Source of the DNA: Comamonas testosteroni
Lineage (GTDB): Bacteria > Pseudomonadota > Gammaproteobacteria > Burkholderiales > Burkholderiaceae_C
DNA length: 64,000 nucleotides
NCBI RefSeq assembly: GCF_014076415.1
Contig: NZ_CP043568.1
Span: 4,774,001 to 4,838,000 of the forward strand
Direction of reading: 5' to 3'
How positions within the stretch are numbered: the first letter of the stretch is position 1; the number at the start of each line of letters is the position of its first letter. Below are positions 55,849 through 63,610 of the stretch, piece after piece. The translations under genes and the position numbers were made by a program. Under the pieces are notes generated by a model. That model was not told where the DNA came from. It worked only from the letters and a program-made list of their open reading frames with translations, and searched no databases.

Positions 55849-57180
55849 ATGCAACGTCGCCATTTCCTCTGGACTCCGCCCGCACTCGCCCTGGGCGCCG
55901 CTGCCGGCCCGGCAATGGCTGGACCCGCCATCGTCAGCAGCCAGTCGCCCATCCTGCCGCGCAAGGGCAAAGGTCCGCGCATCGTGATCTGCGGCGGCGG
56001 CTGGGGTGGCCTCACGGCGGCACGCTATCTGCGCGAGCTGATTCCTGCTTCCGACGTCGTGCTGCTGGAGCGCAATCCGACCTTCTGGTCCGGCCCCATG
56101 AGCAACAAGTGGCTGGTGGACATCGTAGGCACGGACTTCGTGAACCGCGACATGCTGCACCCGGCCAACAAATACGGCTACACGCTGCTGCAGACCGAGG
56201 TCACGGGCTTCGAGCGCGACAAAAAGCTGGTGCGCACGGCCCATGGCCTGATCGAGTACGACTTCCTGATTCTCTCGGGCGGCATTCGCAATGATTACGA
56301 GGCCTGGTTCGGCAACGACCAGCACGCCATCGAGTACACGCGCACCCATTTCCCCAACGCCTACATCCCCAACCAGGAAATGCTCTCGCTCAAGAGCAAG
56401 GTCAAAAACTTCAAGGGCGGCACGCTGGTGATGACACTGCCGCCTCCGCCGCATCGCTGCCCGCCCTCGCCCTATGAGCGCGCCTGCCTGATCGCCTGGC
56501 ATATCAAGAAGAACAAGATTCCCGGCAAGATCCTGATTCTCGACCCCAAGCCCAAGATTGCACCTATCGGCGTGGGCTACAAGCAGGCTTTCGAAGAGCT
56601 GTACGCAGACATCATCACCCATGTGCCCAATGCCGGCGTCAAGGAAGTGGACCCCTTCAACAAGCAGATCAAGACCGCTGCGGGTGACTTCAGGTTCGAC
56701 GACGCCATCCTCATGCCGCCCCACCAGGCCGCCGACATGGTCTGGAAGGCCGACCTGATAGGCAAGGATGCCGCCACCGGCAAGCCCACGGGCTGGGCCG
56801 ACATGCACAATCGTCTGTTTCATGCCAGAAGCGATGACCGCGTGTATTTTGTCGGCGATCTGATGGGCGCGATCTCGCCTCAGTTCGGCCACTACCCCAA
56901 GAGCGGCCATGTGGCCAATTACATCGGCAAGATCGTCGCCCGGAACATTGCCGAGCGTGTGGCCGGCAAGGAGGTCGTTGCCCGGCTGCCCGACAACCTC
57001 TGCTACATGATGGTCAACGGCGACCCTCAGGAGGAAATTTCGGTGAAGTTCGAATACGAGGTGGACGCCAGCGGCCAGGTCAACCAGACCCAGATCGACA
57101 TGGACGTGCGCACCTCCGAGCTGGTCAAGGAAGACTTTGCCTGGATCAACGGCAAGTTCGGTGATTTCCTGGGCACTTAA
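55849..57180 (+). CDS. FCSD-like FAD-dependent oxidoreductase lacking the covalent-FAD cysteine
   Basis: 443 residues. A twin-arginine-like start (QRRHFLWTPPALALGAAAGP), Rossmann motif (IVICGGGWGGLTAARYLREL) and an FCSD-like body. The redox cysteines are kept: about 204 in HRCPPSPYERACL and about 385 in DNLCYMMVNG. The position of the FAD-linking cysteine reads FWSGPMSNKWL (Ser about 81). So FAD is probably bound non-covalently, and no cytochrome gene is next to it. It likely acts on sulfide, persulfide or SoxYZ-bound sulfur. The ATG at 55849 is preferred because AAAGGAG lies 8 nt before it. Confidence 0.87.
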   Translation: MQRRHFLWTPPALALGAAAGPAMAGPAIVSSQSPILPRKGKGPRIVICGGGWGGLTAARYLRELIPASDVVLLERNPTFWSGPMSNKWLVDIVGTDFVNRDMLHPANKYGYTLLQTEVTGFERDKKLVRTAHGLIEYDFLILSGGIRNDYEAWFGNDQHAIEYTRTHFPNAYIPNQEMLSLKSKVKNFKGGTLVMTLPPPPHRCPPSPYERACLIAWHIKKNKIPGKILILDPKPKIAPIGVGYKQAFEELYADIITHVPNAGVKEVDPFNKQIKTAAGDFRFDDAILMPPHQAADMVWKADLIGKDAATGKPTGWADMHNRLFHARSDDRVYFVGDLMGAISPQFGHYPKSGHVANYIGKIVARNIAERVAGKEVVARLPDNLCYMMVNGDPQEEISVKFEYEVDASGQVNQTQIDMDVRTSELVKEDFAWINGKFGDFLGT

Positions 57181-57184
57181 GTCT

Positions 57185-57260
57185 CCCCCTGAGCGGCTTT
57201 GCCGCTTCCCCCTCTCTCTTCGGGAGGGGGACGACGCCCTCGCCGCGAGGCGGCTCTTGC
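57185..57260 (+). repeat. GC-rich stop-proximal intergenic repeat, copy 4
   Basis: It starts CCCCCTGAGCGGCTTTGCCG 4 nt after the FCSD-like gene stop, in the same orientation, then CCCCCTC...GAGGGGGACGACGCC and CGCCGCGAGGCGGC. It lies between that gene and soxY. Confidence 0.84.
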
Positions 57261-57325
57261 TTGGCGTCTCTCACTTGGAGCCGGTGTGAGTTTTGAAGTT
57301 TTGTTAATTGGATTGAAGAGAAGCA

Positions 57326-57826
57326 ATGTTCAAGAACACCACCCGTAGAAGCATGGTGCTGAGCGCGGCGGCAGCCGGGGCCAGTCTGGCTCTGCCCGCA
57401 TCGGCTCTGGCGCAAGCCAGCAGCGCCGCCAAGACTCCGCTGGTCGGGCCACTGGCGCCGAACCCGGCCGAGTTCAGGAAAGCCATGGAGCAGTTCACGG
57501 GCGGCAAGCCAGGCCTGGCCGAAGGCCTGCAGCTGGAGGTGCCCGTGCTGGCCGACAACCCCAGTGCCGTGCCCGTCAAGGTCAAGGTGACGCTGCCCGT
57601 CACCGATCAGGACTGGTGCGAGGAGGTCATTGTGCTGGCCGAACTCAACCCCTCGCCGCTGGCCTGCCGCATGCAGTTCACCGCAGCGGCCGGAGTGGCC
57701 GAGGCGGCGGTGCGCATACGCCTGTCCCAGTCGCAGACCGTTCACGCACTGGCGCGCATGAAGAGCGGCAAGATACTGGTCGCCAAACAGGCGACGACCG
57801 TGGCCGCCAGCGGCTGCGGCATGTGA
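57326..57826 (+). CDS. soxY: Sulfur-carrier protein SoxY
   Basis: 166 residues. A Tat signal (NTTRRSMVLSAAAAGASLAL) is followed by the SoxY beta-sandwich (DNPSAVPVKVKVTLPV; CEEVIVLAELNPSPLACRMQF). The C-terminus ends ASGCGM. The cysteine that carries the sulfur adduct is kept, but the usual GGCGG tail is altered, with Met as the last residue. With SoxZ it forms the periplasmic substrate carrier of the Sox pathway. soxA, soxX, soxB and soxCD are not in the window. Confidence 0.88.
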   Translation: MFKNTTRRSMVLSAAAAGASLALPASALAQASSAAKTPLVGPLAPNPAEFRKAMEQFTGGKPGLAEGLQLEVPVLADNPSAVPVKVKVTLPVTDQDWCEEVIVLAELNPSPLACRMQFTAAAGVAEAAVRIRLSQSQTVHALARMKSGKILVAKQATTVAASGCGM

Positions 57827-57836
57827 ATCTAGGAAT

Positions 57837-57914
57837 CCCCCTGAGTCGCTTCGCGCCTTCTCCCACAGGGGGACAGCGCCAGCGCCGCAGGGCGGCCTTT
57901 GCGCGGCGCTTGCT
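57837..57914 (+). repeat. GC-rich stop-proximal intergenic repeat, copy 5
   Basis: It starts CCCCCTGAGTCGCTTCGCGC 10 nt after the soxY stop, with CTCCCACAGGGGGACAGCG in the middle and GCCGCAGGGCGGCC near the end. It separates soxY from soxZ, which are usually adjacent. Confidence 0.83.
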
Positions 57915-57990
57915 GGACTCAGGCCCCCTGCTAATTCGGGCATAGCGGCTTCCAGATTCACCCTGGATGCGTGAACTGAAAGGAATTTTG

Positions 57991-58320
57991 ATGAATAAAC
58001 CACCCCGCGTCTGGGTCAGCAACGCCAACCCCAAGAAAGGCGAAGTGCTGCGCGTGCGCGCGCAGATGGAACATGTCATGGAAAGCGGTCTGCGCACCGA
58101 CCCGGCCACGGGCAAGGTGCGCCCGCGCAATATCGTGAGCCGTTTCGAAGCCCGGCTGGGCAATACCTTGCTGTTCAGCTGGGAGCCCGGCATTTCGATT
58201 GCCCAAAACCCCTATATCGAGTTCACCTTTGTCGCCCGGGAAAGTGGCGAGCTCAATATGCAGTGGAAGGACGAGCAGGGCCAGACGCTGAGTGCGCAGA
58301 AGACGATCAGCGTCGCCTGA
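57991..58320 (+). CDS. soxZ: Sulfur-carrier partner protein SoxZ
   Basis: 109 residues. SoxZ immunoglobulin-like fold: PPRVWVSNANPKKGEVLRV, then the MEHVMESGLRTDPATGK segment with the conserved H-x-M-E-x-G-x-R pattern, and SWEPGISIAQNPYIEFTF. There is no signal peptide; it is exported in complex with the Tat-dependent SoxY. Start at 57991 with AAAGGA at 57979. 164 bp after soxY, with repeat copy 5 between. Confidence 0.93.
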   Translation: MNKPPRVWVSNANPKKGEVLRVRAQMEHVMESGLRTDPATGKVRPRNIVSRFEARLGNTLLFSWEPGISIAQNPYIEFTFVARESGELNMQWKDEQGQTLSAQKTISVA

Positions 58321-58433
58321 TGACAAGCCCCATGAAAAATGGCTCCCCGCACTTGCCCACTATGTGGGGCCGTGGTCCCTCCAAGAGGGCCTAGGCGGCC
58401 CCGGCGTTTTCATCTTGGGGCGGCCCTGCGATG

Positions 58434-58475
58434 AAAAGCCCCGCCCGGCTTGCACCGGGGCGGGGCTTTTTCATG
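58434..58475. terminator. Bidirectional rho-independent terminator
   Basis: A 13-bp stem AAAAGCCCCGCCC / GGGCGGGGCTTTT with a 10-nt loop, followed by further T; the outer arms extend to ATGAAAA/TTTTTCAT. It lies between the soxZ gene and the convergent YitT gene and can serve both. An additional TTTTCATC...GATGAAAA pairing just upstream may offer an alternative fold. Confidence 0.9.
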
Positions 58476-58486
58476 GATGGCAGGCC

Positions 58487-59164
58487 TCAGTTGCCCTGAT
58501 AGCGACCTGGGCGATGGCTGATCCACAGGAACATGCTCATGATCACCGCCGCAAGCACCGAATACGCCACACGCTCCAGCGGCACGATGGCCAGCGCCAG
58601 CAGCACAACAGTGCAGTCGATCATCATCTGCACCTTGCCGGCGCGAATGCCGTAGCGGTCCTGCAGATAGAGCGAGACGATCGTGGCCCCGCCCAGGCTG
58701 GAATGGTGCCGCGCCAGGAACAGGCAACCCGACCCCATGAGCAAGCCTCCAGCCACGGCCGCATAGAGCGGATTCAGGTAGTCGATATGGATGAAGCGCG
58801 GGCCCACATCGGCCATCAGCGCCAGCATGGCAACCGAGACAAAGGTCTTGATCGTGAACTCCGCGCCCATGCGCTTCCAGGCAAACCAGTAAAACGGCAG
58901 ATTGATGACGAAGAAGATGGCGCCGAAAGGCAGTCCCGTCACATAGTGCAGCAAAAAGGCAATGCCCGCCGTGCTGCCCGTGAGCAGTCCCGCCTGCGCA
59001 AACAGCATCATGGTGATGGAGACAAACAGCGAGCCCGTGAACAGGGCCTGCGCGTCCTCGAAGCGACCATGGCGCAGGCCCGGGCTGACAGACCCGGAAG
59101 CAGCGGCGGCATCGATGCTGCCGACCAGAGCAGAGCTGGCGGAAGAAGATAGCGGTGTGGACAT
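58487..59164 (-). CDS. YitT family membrane protein
   Basis: About 225 residues with five to six hydrophobic helices. Family segments: ALFTGSLFVSITMMLFAQAGLLTGSTAGIAFL, GLPFGAIFFVINLPFY and SSLGGATIVSLYLQDRYGI (shown in parts). YitT/DUF161 proteins are inner-membrane proteins of unknown function. ATG at 59164 (MSTPLSSSASSALVGS) or at 59194; neither has a clear ribosome-binding site. Convergent with soxZ. Confidence 0.85.
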   Translation of the reverse strand: MSTPLSSSASSALVGSIDAAAASGSVSPGLRHGRFEDAQALFTGSLFVSITMMLFAQAGLLTGSTAGIAFLLHYVTGLPFGAIFFVINLPFYWFAWKRMGAEFTIKTFVSVAMLALMADVGPRFIHIDYLNPLYAAVAGGLLMGSGCLFLARHHSSLGGATIVSLYLQDRYGIRAGKVQMMIDCTVVLLALAIVPLERVAYSVLAAVIMSMFLWISHRPGRYQGN

Positions 59165-59194
59165 GTCGGGTAAGACAGCAAGATTGATGCCCAT

Positions 59195-59516
59195 GATCTC
59201 GATAAAGATCGGGGCGAGCCGGCGCGGATAACACCGGGAAACCCCTTAATTTTACGGATGGACTCATGCTGTATGCACATGATTTGCTGCAACGCAACAA
59301 ATCTCGAAGGGGAATATCAGGCGCAGTTCCGTCGTAGGCTTCAAGCTTTTCGACTTCCATCACTTACAGGACAAGCACTAAAAGCTATCAATTCGGAAGC
59401 ACCTCAACGCCCTCCGCCACTACAGCACTCATGCCCTCTTCCGACCGAAGGGAAAAAAGCCCTGTCTGCATCATCACAAACAGGGCTTTGGACAAATCAA
59501 TCGGCTTTGCTGGCGA
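59195..59516. other. 322-bp spacer with terminator of the BamE-like gene
   Basis: The right part holds the terminator described separately (59451-59489). The left part should hold the YitT promoter on the minus strand. AAAGCTATCAATTC at 59381 resembles AGCTATC-type motifs in other spacers of this window. Nothing else is recognised. Confidence 0.5.
59451..59489 (-). terminator. Rho-independent terminator of the BamE-like gene
   Basis: A 10-bp perfect stem AAAGCCCTGT / ACAGGGCTTT, preceded on the plus strand by AAAA, so that on the minus strand the hairpin is followed by a T-run. It lies 28 nt past the stop of the 59517-60023 gene. Confidence 0.88.
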
Positions 59517-60023
59517 TCAGCCTCGCGACTCGTCGGGCAGGCGTTCGCGGTTGAGTGTGCGCAGCACCCGGCCATCGGAGCCGAAGGTCACTGTGAACTG
59601 CATCTCGCGTGTGGGTGGATCGATGTAGTTCCAGTCCCAGTCTGTTTCCTGCTTGAGCTTGTAAGTCATCATCTTGGCGGGCCTGCCCAGCATGCGGCGC
59701 ACCTCGTTCTCCTCCATGCCGGGCACGACCCTCGCAAACACATGCGGAGCCAGCACCTGACGCAGCGCGCTCATCTTGCCGTCCGTACCTATGGTGATCA
59801 TGTAGTTCCTGGCACCGGCCGGCTGACGGTTGTACTCAAAGGTGCGCGAGCCATCCTCTTCGTTCCAGATGCGCTCGGGCTCGCCAAACTTCGCGCGCAC
59901 ATCGGCCTCGGTGGACAGGCCTTCCTCCAGCTCCTTGATCTTCTGATCGTCGCAGCCCAGCAGTGCCAGGGTGCTGATCGCCGCCGCCGCCAGGGCCGCC
60001 GTCACACGGGAAAAAATATTCAT
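59517..60023 (-). CDS. BamE/SmpA/OmlA-like lipoprotein
   Basis: 168 residues. Lipoprotein signal peptide with lipobox LLGC at about residues 21-24, then a double SmpA/OmlA-like repeat: LSTEADVRAKFGEPERIW with EDGSRTFEYNRQPAG, and MEENEVRRMLGRPAKMMTYKLKQETDWDW. BLIP-like alpha/beta folds of this type occur in the BAM outer-membrane assembly component BamE and relatives. The duplicated repeat suggests a BamE relative, not BamE itself. Confidence 0.8.
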   Translation of the reverse strand: MNIFSRVTAALAAAAISTLALLGCDDQKIKELEEGLSTEADVRAKFGEPERIWNEEDGSRTFEYNRQPAGARNYMITIGTDGKMSALRQVLAPHVFARVVPGMEENEVRRMLGRPAKMMTYKLKQETDWDWNYIDPPTREMQFTVTFGSDGRVLRTLNRERLPDESRG

Positions 60024-60129
60024 GGGCTTGAATCACAATGCTTGCCAGACAGAATGCGAATTCTGACAGCAAGCCACCCGCGCACGCGCGCCACTTTTGC
60101 AAACGCTTGTTAAAACGGAGCTACCCCTC

Positions 60130-60588
60130 GTGAACACAACCCTTGAGCAACTGTTCTTCCAATTCACCAACGCCGCGCAGGCGGCCCGGGACCAGCAGGA
60201 CAAATGGCTGATCATCGATCCCGTCTACGAACACCTGGAGACACTGCAGGACGCCGCACTGGAGCAGGTTCTGCCGCATATCCTGACGCTGATTGAAACC
60301 TATCCCGAACTGGACTACGGTGGCCCCGGCCCGTTCGGCAGCCTGATCGAGGAGCACCCCATGGCCGCCTACACCCCGGCCTTGCTGGCATCGCTGGAGC
60401 GCCAACCCAGCGTGCAGGTGATAGGCTGGCTGGACCGCACCATGCGCGTGGATGAAGACTTTCAGCGCGGCGACCCGAACCCGGTCGGAGCCGCCGAATT
60501 TGCAGCCGTGCTGCGCAAGATCGTCGATTCGCCCCTGGCCTCGGACGACTGCAAGGAGTTCGCGCAGATCTGTCTCAAGGATCTATAA
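60130..60588 (+). CDS. Hypothetical acidic soluble protein
   Basis: 152 residues, family not recognised. Mainly helical and acidic, with regular aromatic positions (TLEQLFFQFTNAAQAARDQQ; IETYPELDYGGPGPFGSLIE; VIGWLDRTMRVDEDF). No signal peptide, membrane segment or cysteine-rich motif. The size and acidic character resemble small immunity-type proteins, but there is no toxin gene nearby. GTG start at 60130 with ACGGAG 9 nt upstream. Its TAA stop is the left boundary of TIR element copy 2. Confidence 0.7.
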   Translation: MNTTLEQLFFQFTNAAQAARDQQDKWLIIDPVYEHLETLQDAALEQVLPHILTLIETYPELDYGGPGPFGSLIEEHPMAAYTPALLASLERQPSVQVIGWLDRTMRVDEDFQRGDPNPVGAAEFAAVLRKIVDSPLASDDCKEFAQICLKDL

Positions 60589-60967
60589 GAACGAGCTTGC
60601 AATTTCCTCGCGCCGCGACAGAGGCTTTGCGGGATGGGATGCAAGGGGGCGGCCCCCCGCGCGATACCGCAGCAATAGCCGTGCTATTCGAGGATTGGCG
60701 CGGCCGGCGAGGCAACGCCGCATACCGCCCCTGACCGGGCGTCCCTGACCGGGCGTCCCTGACCGGGCGTCCCTGACCGGGCGTCCCTGACCGGGCGTCC
60801 CTGACCGGGCGTCCGCAAAGACACGGTCCCGCAGGGTTGGCGCGAAATCGGGCGATTTCTGCGCGCAGTCTCTTGCTTGCACGCCGGTGCAAGCGGCGAG
60901 CCATCGCTTCGAACTCATCCCGATTGCGCTCCAACGCGGCCGCGTAGAGATCGCAAGCACGTTCTAA
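60586..60967 (-). mobile_element. TIR element (MITE-like), copy 2
   Basis: A 376-bp core (60589-60964), flanked by TAA on both sides in direct orientation, in inverted orientation relative to copy 1. Ends: GAACGAGCTTGC on the left, and GAACGTGCTTGC read inward from the right. It is nearly identical to copy 1 except that it carries six units of the 14-bp tandem repeat instead of three. The left TAA is the stop codon of the hypothetical gene at 60130. No transposase. It separates that gene from DUF3460. Confidence 0.85.
60731..60814 (-). repeat. 14-bp tandem repeat inside TIR element, 6 units
   Basis: Six exact copies of CTGACCGGGCGTCC (plus-strand reading), the complement of the unit present three times in the other element copy at 9719-9760. 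Confidence 0.95.
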
Positions 60968-61032
60968 TAGCCCAGAGCGGGCCTGGCGTCCGCGACGGGC
61001 TAAAATCCGCTGTTCTGAGAGGTTTTACACAT

Positions 61033-61239
61033 ATGTCTTTCTTCCGTCGCCCCGACTACCGTTCCGACACCACCAACTTCATCAACGACCTGAAGCAGCA
61101 AAAGCCCGAGCTGGACAAGCAACAGCAAGCCGGTCGCGCCCTGCTGTGGGACAAGGACGTGAACTATGAAGTCTGGGAAGATCTGCGCGCCGGCCGCGTG
61201 GAACAACAGCCCTACGTGTACCAGACCAACCACTCCTGA
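61033..61239 (+). CDS. DUF3460 family protein
   Basis: 68 residues. The family pattern is complete: FRRPDYRSDTTNFINDLKQQ, LDKQQQAGRALLWDKDVNYE and an ending PYVYQTNH. It is a small soluble protein restricted to betaproteobacteria and commonly found just upstream of scpA, as here. Function unknown. Start ATG at 61033. Confidence 0.9.
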   Translation: MSFFRRPDYRSDTTNFINDLKQQKPELDKQQQAGRALLWDKDVNYEVWEDLRAGRVEQQPYVYQTNHS

Positions 61240-61309
61240 TATTTTCGATGAAATCAGCCTCCAGCGCTTACTCATCAAGCGCGCTCAGCTCTGCAATCCA
61301 TAGCAGACC

Positions 61310-62167
61310 ATGAGCGAGGCTGAAGAACAGCCCCTGTTGCCGGGCCAGAGCCCGGACGCTCCTGACCCGTCGCCTTCGGTTGTCGATCAGGTGGCTCTTG
61401 CACGCCTGTATGGCGAGCCGCTGTTTGCGCTGCCCCAGGATCTCTATATCCCGCCCGATGCGCTGGAAGTCTTTCTCGAAGCCTTTGAAGGCCCGCTGGA
61501 CTTGCTGCTCTACCTGATCCGCAAGCAGAACTTCAACATCCTCGACATCCCCATGCTGGACGTGACGCGCCAGTACATGACCTATGTGGACGAGGTGCGC
61601 AGCCGCAATCTGGAGCTGGCAGCCGAATATCTGCTGATGGCGGCCATGCTCATCGAGATCAAGTCGCGCATGCTGCTTCCGCCCAAGAAGCAGGAGGACG
61701 GCGAGGAAGCCGAGGATCCGCGCGCCGAGCTGGTGCGCCGCCTGCTCGAATACGAGCAGATGAAGCTGGCCGCCCAGCAACTGGGACAGCTGCCCACCTA
61801 CGGGCGTGACTTTCTCAAGGCCACGGTCTATATCGAGCAAAGCCTGCAACCACGCTTTCCGGATGTGGAAATCGGCGAGCTGCAAGCCGCCTGGCGCGAC
61901 ATCCTCAAGCGCGCCAAGCTGGTGCAAAGCCACAAGATCACGCGCGAAGAGCTGTCGGTGCGCGAGTACATGAGCCAGATCCTCAAGCAGCTACAGGGTC
62001 AGCGCTTTGTGGAGTTCGAGCGCATCTTCAATCCGGAAAAAGGCTCGACTGTGCTGGTGGTGACCTTTATCGCCATGCTGGAGCTGGCCAAGGAAACGCT
62101 GATCGAAATCACCCAGGCCGAAGCCTATGCGCCCATTTATGTGCGTCTGGCCTATACCCCGGTGTGA
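61310..62167 (+). CDS. scpA: Segregation and condensation protein A
   Basis: 285 residues. The kleisin subunit of the SMC-ScpAB condensin. N-terminal SMC-neck-binding helices FEGPLDLLLYLIRKQNFNIL and DIPMLDVTRQYMTYV, the LELAAEYLLMAAMLIEIKSRMLLP segment (given in part), and a C-terminal winged helix (VTFIAMLELAKETLIEITQ). The longer N-terminal tail (about 50 residues, Pro/Asp-rich) is usual for Burkholderiales. scpB is not in the window. Confidence 0.95.
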   Translation: MSEAEEQPLLPGQSPDAPDPSPSVVDQVALARLYGEPLFALPQDLYIPPDALEVFLEAFEGPLDLLLYLIRKQNFNILDIPMLDVTRQYMTYVDEVRSRNLELAAEYLLMAAMLIEIKSRMLLPPKKQEDGEEAEDPRAELVRRLLEYEQMKLAAQQLGQLPTYGRDFLKATVYIEQSLQPRFPDVEIGELQAAWRDILKRAKLVQSHKITREELSVREYMSQILKQLQGQRFVEFERIFNPEKGSTVLVVTFIAMLELAKETLIEITQAEAYAPIYVRLAYTPV

Positions 62168-62303
62168 GGCTTGAAACCGGTTGCAAGGCAACAGTTCTGT
62201 AACCCTATGGCCTACCAGAAGTTCAGCAAGGGCTTACATTCACATCCAGGGCTGCTGCGTAGCGGCCCCTTGTTCCACCGCGCTTTGACGCGACACATTC
62301 GAC

Positions 62304-62942
62304 ATGACATACAGCGTCAAAGAAATCTTCTACACCTTGCAAGGCGAAGGCGGCCAGGCTGGCATGCCCGCAGTGTTCTGCCGCTTTGCGGGCTGCAATC
62401 TGTGGACCGGCCGTGAACAGGACAGGCCCAACGCCATCTGCCAATTCTGCGATACCGATTTTGTCGGCACCGACGGCACCCTTGGCGGCAAGTTCTCCAC
62501 GGCCGACGAACTGGCCGAGTGCATTCTGAGCCAGTGGCCTGCCGACGACAGCCAGCACCGCATGGTGGTGTTGACGGGCGGCGAGCCTTTGCTGCAGGTC
62601 GACCAGGCCCTGATCGCAGCCCTGCATGCGCGCGGTTTTCGTATCTCGGTGGAAAGCAATGGCACGGTGGCAGCGCCGGATGGCATTGACTGGCTGTGTA
62701 TCAGTCCCAAGGCCGGTGCCGACTGGATTCAACGCAGCGGCCAGGAGCTCAAGCTGGTCTGGCCTCAGCCCACGTTCGATCTGGAAGCCATTGAAGCCAG
62801 CACCAGGTTCCAGCATTATTTTCTGCAGCCCATGGACAATGCCCAGCAGAGCAGCAATATTGGCGCCTGTATCGAGCAATGCATGCAGCGCCCCGGCTGG
62901 CGTCTGAGCCTGCAAACCCATAAGCTCACGGGAATTAGATGA
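62304..62942 (+). CDS. queE: 7-carboxy-7-deazaguanine synthase
   Basis: 212 residues. A radical SAM enzyme of queuosine/7-deazaguanine synthesis that converts 6-carboxytetrahydropterin to CDG. The QueE-specific cluster motif CX14CX2C is present (C of FAGCNLW, then ICQFC). Also FYTLQGEGGQAGMPAVFCRF, the VVLTGGEPLLQ SAM motif and VESNGTV. It pairs with queD 138 bp downstream, with a GC-rich repeat in between. No preQ1-type riboswitch was recognised in the 136-bp upstream spacer. Confidence 0.96.
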   Translation: MTYSVKEIFYTLQGEGGQAGMPAVFCRFAGCNLWTGREQDRPNAICQFCDTDFVGTDGTLGGKFSTADELAECILSQWPADDSQHRMVVLTGGEPLLQVDQALIAALHARGFRISVESNGTVAAPDGIDWLCISPKAGADWIQRSGQELKLVWPQPTFDLEAIEASTRFQHYFLQPMDNAQQSSNIGACIEQCMQRPGWRLSLQTHKLTGIR

Positions 62943-63010
62943 CCCCCCTGAGTCGCTTTGCGCCTTCCCCCCAGGGGGACGACGGCCTTTGCTGCGGGGC
63001 GGCCCTTGCT
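62943..63010 (+). repeat. GC-rich stop-proximal intergenic repeat, copy 6
   Basis: It starts CCCCCCTGAGTCGCTTTGCG immediately after the queE stop codon, then CCTTCCCCCCAGGGGGACGAC, and ends GCTGCGGGGCGGCCCTTGC. The shortest and cleanest copy. Confidence 0.86.
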
Positions 63011-63080
63011 GGCCGTCCGCCATGGGGTCCGTTCCCAGCTCAAAGGCCGAAGGCAATGCTCAGCGTCACCGATCACTGAT

Positions 63081-63446
63081 ATGCAGTTCACCGTTCACCA
63101 GCGTTTTTTCTTCGATGCCGCCCATACCCTGGAGCGCGCTATCGAGACCGAGAGCAGCCGCCGCATTCACGGCCATACTTACTGGGCGGAAGTCAGCGTG
63201 AGAGGCCCGCGCAATCCGGACAACGGCATGGTCATCGACCTCGGCCACCTGCGCGCGCGCCTGGAGCTGCTGCGCGATCAGCTCGACCATCACTTTCTCG
63301 ATGAAGTGCCGGGCCTGGGCAAGCCTACGCTGGAAAACCTCTGTCTCTTCATCGCCAATGCCCTGGCCGACCTCGAGCCTGCGCCCAGCCGCATCCGCGT
63401 CTGGCGCGACAGCATTGGCGACGGTTGCGTGCTCGATCTGTCCTGA
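63081..63446 (+). CDS. queD: 6-carboxytetrahydropterin synthase (QueD)
   Basis: 121 residues, T-fold. Zinc-binding histidines in FFFDAAHTLE and RRIHGHTYWAEV, catalytic region DLGHLRARLELLRDQLDHHFLDEVPG, and the closing Glu/Arg strand RIRVWRDSIGDG. It makes CPH4 from dihydroneopterin triphosphate, the substrate of QueE. The E. coli-type catalytic cysteine region is not obvious in the N-terminal part, so a related PTPS-type specificity cannot be excluded, although the queE neighbour argues for QueD. Start ATG at 63081. Confidence 0.92.
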   Translation: MQFTVHQRFFFDAAHTLERAIETESSRRIHGHTYWAEVSVRGPRNPDNGMVIDLGHLRARLELLRDQLDHHFLDEVPGLGKPTLENLCLFIANALADLEPAPSRIRVWRDSIGDGCVLDLS

Positions 63447-63479
63447 ATACAGCCCCGCATAGACCCCAAAACAAATCCC

Positions 63480-63506
63480 AAAAAAAGGCCCCGCTATTGC
63501 GGGGCC
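63480..63506 (-). terminator. Rho-independent terminator of the porin gene
   Basis: An 8-bp perfect stem GGCCCCGC / GCGGGGCC with loop TATT, preceded on the plus strand by a run of seven A. On the minus strand the hairpin is followed by T7, ending the porin transcript about 105 nt past its stop. Confidence 0.9.
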
Positions 63507-63610
63507 AGCTTGCTGAGAGTCAGAAGGCTTCCCCACCAGGAGGCCTAACTCGGCAAGATCATCAGGCAGGAGAGCGCGGCAGCCGCCGCAGCTCCCTGAT
63601 GCCTATGCTC

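Noticed and set aside
62168-62303. A preQ1-type riboswitch upstream of queE
   Set aside because: No aptamer-like arrangement (short C-rich stem with A-rich pseudoknot tail before the start) was recognisable in the spacer.
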